In this document: piece by piece, positions 57,166 to 64,000 of the stretch
How the letters are laid out: each line of letters begins with the position of its first letter
Numbering within the stretch: position 1 is the stretch's first letter
Assembly: GCA_025738555.1 (NCBI GenBank)
Contig: JAOVFP010000015.1
Span: forward strand, 3,224,001-3,288,000
DNA: 64,000 bases
DNA from: Cyathus striatus
Taxonomy: Eukaryota > Basidiomycota > Agaricomycetes > Agaricales > Nidulariaceae
Reading direction: 5' to 3'
Position numbers and translations under genes: made by a program
The notes under the pieces: model-generated
Told to the model about the DNA's origin: nothing
Database searches by the model: none
The model's input: the letters and a program-made list of their open reading frames with translations, nothing else

Positions 57166-59543
57166 ATGGCAAAAACTGACTCACTCGATGACCACCAGGA
57201 CAGCATACAAGAAATTGTCAGCAACGAAGCTAGTACCGACAGCCATTATTGTCCTGAAGTCGATACCTCCGGGATTGACGAACGGAAGCTGATGCGAAGA
57301 ATTGATTTACACGTTATTCCCTGGCTTTCTGTCCTTTATCTTCTCAACTTCCTCGACAGAGGAAGCATCGGCAATGCAAAGGTGAACTGCTTTACAATAC
57401 GCAGCAGCTATGTTCATTTATCTTCTTGAGTAGCTCTATCGCTTGGAAACTGACCTTGGGATCACCGATCGCCAATATCTCATAGCGCTTACGGTGTTCT
57501 TTTTTCCATATTCACTGTTTGAGGTACATGCATCGCCTTGTGGTTTAGACGCTAGTTCATTGTCCTTTTTCGTTTAGCCTGCTAGTAACGTTCTCTTGCG
57601 CCGCCTTCGGCCATCCATATGGCTATCAACGATGATTTTCTTATGGGGTGTCGTCATGGTGGGTCCATCATCAACACTATCAGACAGAAGCTTCATTAAA
57701 AGTTTATGCATAGACATTGCACGGAGTGATACGTGACTTTGGTGGGCTCGTCAGTACGTAGTGTGTGTGATATTTTAAGGACGGCGCTCACATTCGCGCT
57801 TCTTAGCCGTTCGAGTCCTGTTAGGTTTGACAGAAGCTGGAATGTATCCGGGCATTGTTTATTACATTTCTAGGTACGTCTTTCTATCGGGATAAAGTCA
57901 CCAGCGTAGTATTTATAATCGCAGCTGGTATAAGCGATCTGAGATGGGCTTCAAGATTGCTTTGTTCTTTTCTTCTGCAACTGTCGCGGGAGCTTTCAGT
58001 AGGACTTTTTAATTATCTTTCCATATGCACCGTTATTGATCTTTCTAGGCGGCCTGCTGGCTGCTGCAATCGCAAAAATGGATGGCATAGGCGGCAAAGC
58101 CGGTGGGTGTTAACAAATAACTTCACCGACTATATTGTTTGACACCATGCAGGCTGGCAGTGGATTTTCATCTTGGAAGGCTTAACAACCATTTTGGCAT
58201 CTTTTGCTTCCTTCTGGCTAATTCAGGATTTTCCTGATAATGCAAAGTTCTTGACAAAAGAAGAACGTACGTCTGACACCTTCAATTTCTCTTTGCAGAG
58301 TTCAATAGCTTGCACAGAGGTTTTTGTTATACGGCGGCTACAAGTTGACTCCCAGTTTAGTGCTGCGGGAGAGCAGTTCAGAATGAAATACGTATGGCAA
58401 AGTTTATCGGATTGGAAAACTTGGATCGCTAGTACGTTATTCCTGTCATTTGCACTATTTAAAATGTTCCTGACGAGTTTTAGTGGGTATATACATGGGC
58501 TTGTATGTTTCCACAACTTTTCATGTTCGGGGTAATCTGACATGTTAATAGCGATGGGCCCCTCTATGCATTTTCTCTTTTTACACCATCCATTATTAAT
58601 CAGGTTGGATCATAATGCACTTCTACATGCTAGGGGCTTAACGTAAATCATGTAGCTAGGATTTTCTGCCACCCAGGCGAACCTTTTATCTGTCCCCGTT
58701 TATGTATGGGGCTGTATCATGACTTGCGTCATTGGTTATTTTGGAGACCGTATTGGCAAAAGGGCTTATATTAATCTGTGCGTTAATACTCGATTTCTCT
58801 TGGGATTGAGGAATCGTTAATCATTCTTATGGTTGCTAGTGCACTTTTCGGCGTTGGTGTGGCACGCGCTATGTTGGGTATTAACCAGCTGTACTGACTT
58901 CTTGAGATAGGGCTAGCAGCTTATATTATTCTAATCATTTCTCGGACACCTGGACTGTCGTACTTTGCTGTTTATCTAGCTGTTAGGTACGTTTACAAGC
59001 GACACTGTATACATTAGATGTCTGACAGACGAATGAAGTGCCATATACCCGACCATCCGTATGTCCAATGTATAATTTATGCTTTTGCGAGTGCTAACTC
59101 TTCTTTCTAGCTAACTCTGTAGCATGGGTTGCCGGAAACGTAGAAGGCACGTATAAAAGGAGTGTTACGTTGGGCATGGCGATTGGGTTCGGAAACATCA
59201 ATGGTGCGGTCACGACAAACATCGTAGGTTTTCACTGCATTTCGATGCATATAATATATGATTGATATTTTCATTACAATAGTATCGAGCTAATGACCGG
59301 CCATTTTATCGACTTGGTCACGGTATTGTGCTTGCTTATATCGCTATAGGATTTATCTGCTCAGCTACATTTGCTATCCTGCTCCGGCGCGAAAACATGC
59401 GACGCGAACGAGGCGAGCGAGACGAAGTAATTGATGGTGTGGAAAACAAGTTTGCTGATCCGAACAATGGCCATTATGAAAGTGTTTTGGCAGCAAAGAT
59501 AGACAAAGGGGATGCTTGGAGCGGGTTCAGATATATCTACTAA
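57166..59543 (+). CDS. MFS transporter, anion:cation symporter family (allantoate permease/Dal5-like)
   Basis: Seventeen exons sum to 509 aa in one frame: 57166-57381, 57434-57523, 57578-57658, 57714-57753, 57807-57873, 57925-57998, 58049-58102, 58153-58266, 58318-58431, 58483-58501, 58551-58602, 58656-58777, 58840-58856, 58911-58986, 59039-59058, 59111-59223, 59283-59543. It has about 12 transmembrane helices and family marks RRIDLHVIPWLSVLYLLNFLDRGSIGNAK, GLTEAGMYPGIVYYIS, WYKRSEMGFKIALFFSSA, DGPLYAFSLFTPSIINQ and SVAWVAGNVEGTYKRSVTLG. Dal5-group carriers import allantoate, ureidosuccinate, nicotinate or similar organic anions; the substrate here is not known. Three exons are only 17, 19 and 20 nt. 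The gene order next to UreD hints at nitrogen use. Confidence 0.92.
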
Positions 59544-59693
59544 CACAAAGTTACTATGGTTTGTATTATACTTAATGTAACAATGCCCGACTTAAGTACC
59601 ATTACGCTCGTGAAATGAATGGCTGCGTATTGCAATTAGATAAAATACAAAGGATATGACCAACGCAAAATGATCCACATCTAAACGTAACTA

Positions 59694-62176
59694 TCACAAT
59701 ATTCTGTCATCGTCTAATGATTTGGCTGCAGGGGCCATTCCAGGTGTATTCAAGGCATCGTCAACATCGGAAGATGGAGGCGACTCCAACGGTGGGGGTG
59801 CACTCTTCTCCCCGCGGTTCTCATCGAGCCACTTGTCCATATCATCTGAGCGTCCGGTAAATGGTCGTTTCCCAAGCAGGTTGATCATATCCTCGCTAAC
59901 CAATGGGTGAATGGGAGGGCTTAATAATAATAGAGCGAATACTTACCGCGTGATAACTTCCTTGTCGAGCAACAGTTTTGCGACCTTCTCTACATCTTCC
60001 CGATGCTTGGTAAGTAGATTCCGCGTACGTTCATATGCAGTTGTAATCATCTTTCGCACTTCGAAATCGAGCATTTCCGCAGTCTTCTCGCTGAATGGTT
60101 TGGTTGGACCTTCCTTTGCAGCACGATCCCCTCCGTAGCTGACCGGACCAATGACGTCATTCATACCATAGTTAGCACATGCCTCGAAAGCCATTCGAGT
60201 GATCTTCTGAAGATCATCCTGAGCGCCTGTTGTGATGTTTTCCGCCCGAAGAAGATCTCTTCAGATACTCGACCGCCGAGGGTCATACAAATCCTATCCA
60301 GCATCTGGGGCGTGGAAAGCAGGTACCGGTCAGGGGGAAGATACTGTAGGAAAAAATGAGTACAAAAATAAATTAGGAAAATTAGCAATACATACCTGTG
60401 CGTAGCCCAGTGCGCCTGCCCCTCTAGGGATGATGCTAACTTTCAGCAAGGGTCAGCATGTTCCAGGAACCAGCCGCAAATAGCGTGTCCAGCTTCATGA
60501 TACGCCACCGTCTTCTTCTCCTCTGGACTGAGAACCCTACTCTTCTTCTCGAGACCGACAATTACCCTCTCGATAGCTGTGTCAAAATCATGTGAGGTAA
60601 CTGATTCCCCGCCCCTTCGAGCGGCGTGAAGAGCAGCCTCATTGCAGACGTTGGCAATATCAGCACCGGAAAATCCAGGCGTTAAGACGGCCAATTTCTG
60701 TGCTAGGGATTCATACTCTCTTGCAAGACTTGCTTCTAGTCGCAAAGGGCGGAGGTGAACCTTGAAGATACCCTTTCTGCCCGAAACATCGGGTCGGTCG
60801 ATGGCAATATGCCGGTCAAATCGACCGGGACGCATGAGAGCGGGATCAAGGACATCAGGTCTATTTGTACCTGCCAGAACAACGATATGTTCATTTGTTC
60901 CGAAGCCGTCCATCTCCACGAGCAACTGGTTAAGGGTTGATTCACGCTCATCGTTGCCGCCACCAAAACCGCCGGCTTTGGAACGGGACTTCCCAATGGC
61001 ATCAATTTCATCAACGAAGATGATACAAGGGGCATTCTTCTTTGCTGATGCAAATAGATCGCGCACACGAGATGAGCCTACACCAACAAACATCTCTACG
61101 AACTCGGAGCCAGAGACAGATAAGAAAGGGACGGAAGCTTCGCCGGCGGTAGCCTTTGCAAGGAGGGTCTTGCCTGTTCCAGGAGGGCCCGAGAGAATGG
61201 CACCTCTAGGGATTTTGGCACCGAGTTTCTCGTATTTGGCGGGGTCCTTTAGGAATTTGACAAACTCCATGATTTCTTCCTTTGCCTCGTCCATGCCGGC
61301 AACGTCCTTGAACTTGACCTTGACGTCGGTGTCCTTGTTAAAGAGTCTGGCGCGGCTCTTTCCTATGTTAAAGATGCCGCCGCTTGAACCGCTGGATCCA
61401 CGACGAGTTATCCAGTAGAGGAATCCAATCATGAGAACGGTGGGAGCAAAGTTGAGTAGGGCAGAGATGGTAGATATCTCGTCCTGGTATGCAACAGGTA
61501 TGCGCTCGTGGCTGGGAATTGCAAGCTCGTGTTGAGCTTCATCGAGCTTGCGCTCGAATGCGTCGACGCTTCCTATTGAGAAATAGAAATCGCCGGGAGA
61601 GCCAAGGGTAGCAGCGGCATTTGGATGGAGACTGACGCGAACCTTGTGGTTGTTGACGACAGTCAGTTTCTCGACGAGACCTTTATCGAGGAATGCTGTG
61701 CGGAACTCTTGCCATGTTATCTCTCGTGTATGAGAAGCAACAGAATTTGAGTAGGTAAGGTATGCAAGGGCGGAAGCAAGCATGATTGCTAGCTGGTTAT
61801 TGGAGAAGCCACCACCGCCTGGAGGAGGCGGGGGAGGTTTCTTGCCCTTGTCGGAGGAGTTACGTGATGAGTTGGGCTCTGAGGACTCTTGCTTGGGCTG
61901 TGAAGCCTTCTGCTGTTGTTGGTATTGCTGGAAAAAGCCCTCGAGAGCTTTGGGAATATCGGGCTTCGGAGGAGGGGTGGACTTGTTAGGATGGGGATGA
62001 GATTCCTGATCTAATGAGGCATCCTGTTCTTTCTCCTTTCCTTTGGGATTGTTCTCCTGTTGGTTATTTGGATTTGGAGGATTCGGAACTTGTGAGGCGT
62101 AAGGTCTGAGTGAGGAGCGAAGAAGAAACCTGCGCGGGGGGAAGAGGGAGGCAGACCTGAGGGAGCGAGATAGCAT
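59694..62176 (-). CDS. Mitochondrial m-AAA protease subunit (Yta12/Afg3), two frameshifts in assembly
   Basis: Exons 62176-60396, 60343-59947 and 59895-59694 give about 793 aa if one base is restored at two places: the GGG run 60450-60452 (after the motif EHADP) and the CC at 60242-60243 (within FFGRENITTG). Layout: mitochondrial-type basic N-terminus, Pro/Gln/Ser linker, one membrane segment before the FtsH-ext domain and one after it, AAA domain with Walker A GPPGTGKT (about 330-337) and Walker [12 protein letters not shown], second-region arginines ([11 protein letters not shown]), and the zinc protease motif HEAGH (about 560). The hexamer degrades and dislocates inner-membrane proteins and matures ribosomal protein bL32m. 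Yta12 versus Afg3 was not resolved. Essential motifs on both sides of the breaks argue for sequence error. Confidence 0.93.
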
Positions 62177-62647
62177 GGGAGAAGGAGCGAAGAGGGAGGA
62201 TATGAGGAGAGTCCAAGGCTGAATCCGAGACCAGCGAAATTCCTGAAGTACGAGAAAAATCACGAATTTTGGTTTTCGCCGTCGGACGGGCTGACTTTGG
62301 CTGACATGCGTCCTCACCTGATTACCTAAGCTGCCGGAAGCGTGCGTAATGGAAATGCACGTGACTTTGTCATTGCAGGCTGTCAGCGTGCCCCGCGTCC
62401 TTTCTCCCAGTCCTTGTAGGTTATCGTCTCGTCGTCTGTGCTGCAACCATCGAATACTTCGCGTCTCTACCATGTCCCATCCTTCTCTTCCATTTACCTA
62501 CTCCCCGCCCATATGGAGCTCCACCACCTCCCATCGTCCGCCGCTGTCAACCACTTCTCGGTCACGTTCCCCGCTTCATAGCCTCGCCAGCGCGGTATAA
62601 AACGCCCACCACTCTCCGCTATCTCCCACCACACATCTTTCTCTGCC
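62177..62647. promoter_or_regulatory. Divergent promoter, m-AAA protease / epoxide hydrolase
   Basis: 471 bp between divergent starts. A clear TATA box (GGTATAAAAC, 62595-62604) lies about 45 bp before the epoxide hydrolase ATG, followed by a C/T-rich leader. The protease side has no obvious TATA box, in line with a housekeeping promoter. Confidence 0.6.
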
Positions 62648-63853
62648 ATGGATTCCTCTCTCTACAAAAAGTTTACTACCTCTCGCGGTCTTGCTTATAA
62701 CTATTATTTCTCCAAGCCTGCTGCTGGAAAGCCAACTCTGCTCTTCCTTCACGGCTTCCCGTCTACTTCTTACGACTGGCGCCATCAGGTTGCTTTCTTC
62801 CAGAGCAAGAGCTATGGCATTATAGTCCCTGATCTGCTTGGCTATGGAGGAACTGACAAGCCCTCTGACCCTGCCCTGTACGCAGTGACTCTCATCGCAA
62901 AGGATGTCGTAGACGTTCTTGATTCAGAGGATATCTCCGATCGCGTTATTGCAGTCGGTCACGACTGGGGCAGCAAGGTCGCTAGTCGTCTGGCTAACTT
63001 GTACGCAGACCGCTTCGTTGCATTTGCCTTCTTTGCCGTTAGCTACGTTGCTCCCAACCCCATTCTGCCTTACGACACCCTCAAGGAGCATGTGCGACTT
63101 TACATCTTTCCTTCAGTCGAGTATGTGCACTTACTTTTCAAATATCCAGGTGAAGAAGGCCTTTGGCCGCGAAGTCTTCGGCTATTGGTCATTCTTTTCC
63201 GATGAGGACGCTGTTGCCCTCTGTGAGAAGAATGTCAGTTTCATTGCCTCTTTCTTTTCTTTAGACATTTACTTATAGCCCACTTAAATTAGTTTGATTC
63301 TTTCTTTTCACTCCTATTTGCCAACGATTCTAGTCTTTGGGTTCCGAACGTGACGGAGACTGGCGCAACTAGGGCTTGGATCGAAAGCAATAAACATACC
63401 GACATCGCTTCGTATCTCTCTGAAGAGGTAATGTCGATTTACTTACGTGCTATGATCAGCTACTTATCCTGGACAGGAAATAAAAAATCATAAACATGCT
63501 CTTCTCTCCAATGGCCTTGCTGGTCCTTTCACTTGGTACAAGGTGTTGACTTCTACTGTCGACCTTGAAGACTCTAAAAGTATACTCTTGTTCATATACT
63601 TCCGGGAGTGTGTTATCTAATGATTCACATCTTAGCTATTCCCCAAGAAAAGTACCCTGTCTCTAAGCCTACCTTCTTTGGTGCCTGTAAGCAGGATGTT
63701 GTCGCCATGGCTCCTGTCGGTCAGGCTACTATGCAACAGTTCTGCAGCAATGCAGTGATCAAGGAATACGACGCAGCACACTGGGTCATTCTCGAGGCGA
63801 AGGACCAAGTCAACTCTGATTTGGCTGCCTGGGTTGAACAAGTCTCCAAGTAG
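62648..63853 (+). CDS. Alpha/beta hydrolase, soluble epoxide hydrolase type
   Basis: Exons 62648-63091, 63150-63233, 63293-63427, 63477-63579 and 63636-63853 give 327 aa. Motifs in order: HGFPSTSYDWRHQ (oxyanion HGxP), GYGGTDKP (sm-x-nu-x-sm-sm lead-in), GHDWGSKVASRLA with the nucleophile Asp in the GHDWG motif, the cap-domain stretch FGREVFGYWSFFSDEDAVALCEKN, PTFFGACKQDVVA (acid region) and the catalytic His in YDAAHWVILEAKD. These residues fit epoxide hydrolases, which open epoxides through an aspartyl ester; haloalkane dehalogenases are the main alternative. A good TATA box suggests regulated expression. Confidence 0.85.
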
Positions 63854-64000
63854 TTTTGGTGGTAAAATTGCGAAGTGTAAAGTACCTTTATTAGGTCTTT
63901 TGTGTAACAAACTCTCGAATGAAAGTGCAAGATACATGATATTAGTACAATATGAAATATAGATGCTTACAAGCTTTAACAGTGGGTGATGACGCATCAC

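Overview
This window looks like nuclear DNA of a filamentous basidiomycete, most likely an Agaricomycete. Protein-coding genes are packed closely on both strands and cut by about 110 very short introns (mostly 47-63 nt, GT-AG). Pyrimidine tracts precede start codons, and the protein set is fungal. No tRNA, rRNA or CRISPR array was recognised. All exon borders were worked out by hand from splice signals, reading frame and remembered family sequence; no search was run.

Layout: 0-5 kb holds an LCCL-domain membrane protein, an unknown gene, and a 1.1 kb convergent intergenic region with inverted and direct repeats. 4.5-10 kb holds a three-KH RNA-binding protein, an ADGF/CECR1-type adenosine deaminase and a WW-domain protein. 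10-19 kb is one 9 kb non-LTR retrotransposon with intact 14-bp target-site duplications and a poly(A) tail. It encodes a zinc-knuckle ORF1 and an endonuclease/RT/RNase H ORF2, and sits 0.2 kb upstream of TRS85. 19-33 kb holds TRS85, an Mpv17-family protein, the YHM2 carrier, a small Cys-rich ORF, a long coiled-coil protein and a histidine phosphatase. 33-44 kb holds VPS18, CGR1, an unknown Ser/Pro-rich protein and SEC39. 44-52 kb holds a possible amyloid-signalling protein, a 160-bp poly(A) retrocopy, ribosomal protein uL1, NIP7 and NRDE2. 52-64 kb holds a Byr4/Bfa1-like protein, the urease accessory protein UreD, an allantoate-permease-like MFS transporter, the mitochondrial m-AAA protease and an epoxide hydrolase.

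Themes: membrane traffic (TRS85, SEC39, VPS18), ribosome production (uL1, NIP7, CGR1), mitochondria (YHM2, Mpv17-like, m-AAA protease) and possibly urea/ureide nitrogen use (UreD beside a Dal5-like transporter). Many neighbours are divergent pairs sharing 200-480 bp promoters.

Two points matter for the reader. First, at least seven places in otherwise intact ORFs lack one base, mostly in G/C homopolymers. This points to sequence or assembly error rather than pseudogenes. Second, the YHM2 gene appears to need two consecutive 3-nt microexons, the second followed by a GC-AG intron. This is the most unusual gene structure in the window.
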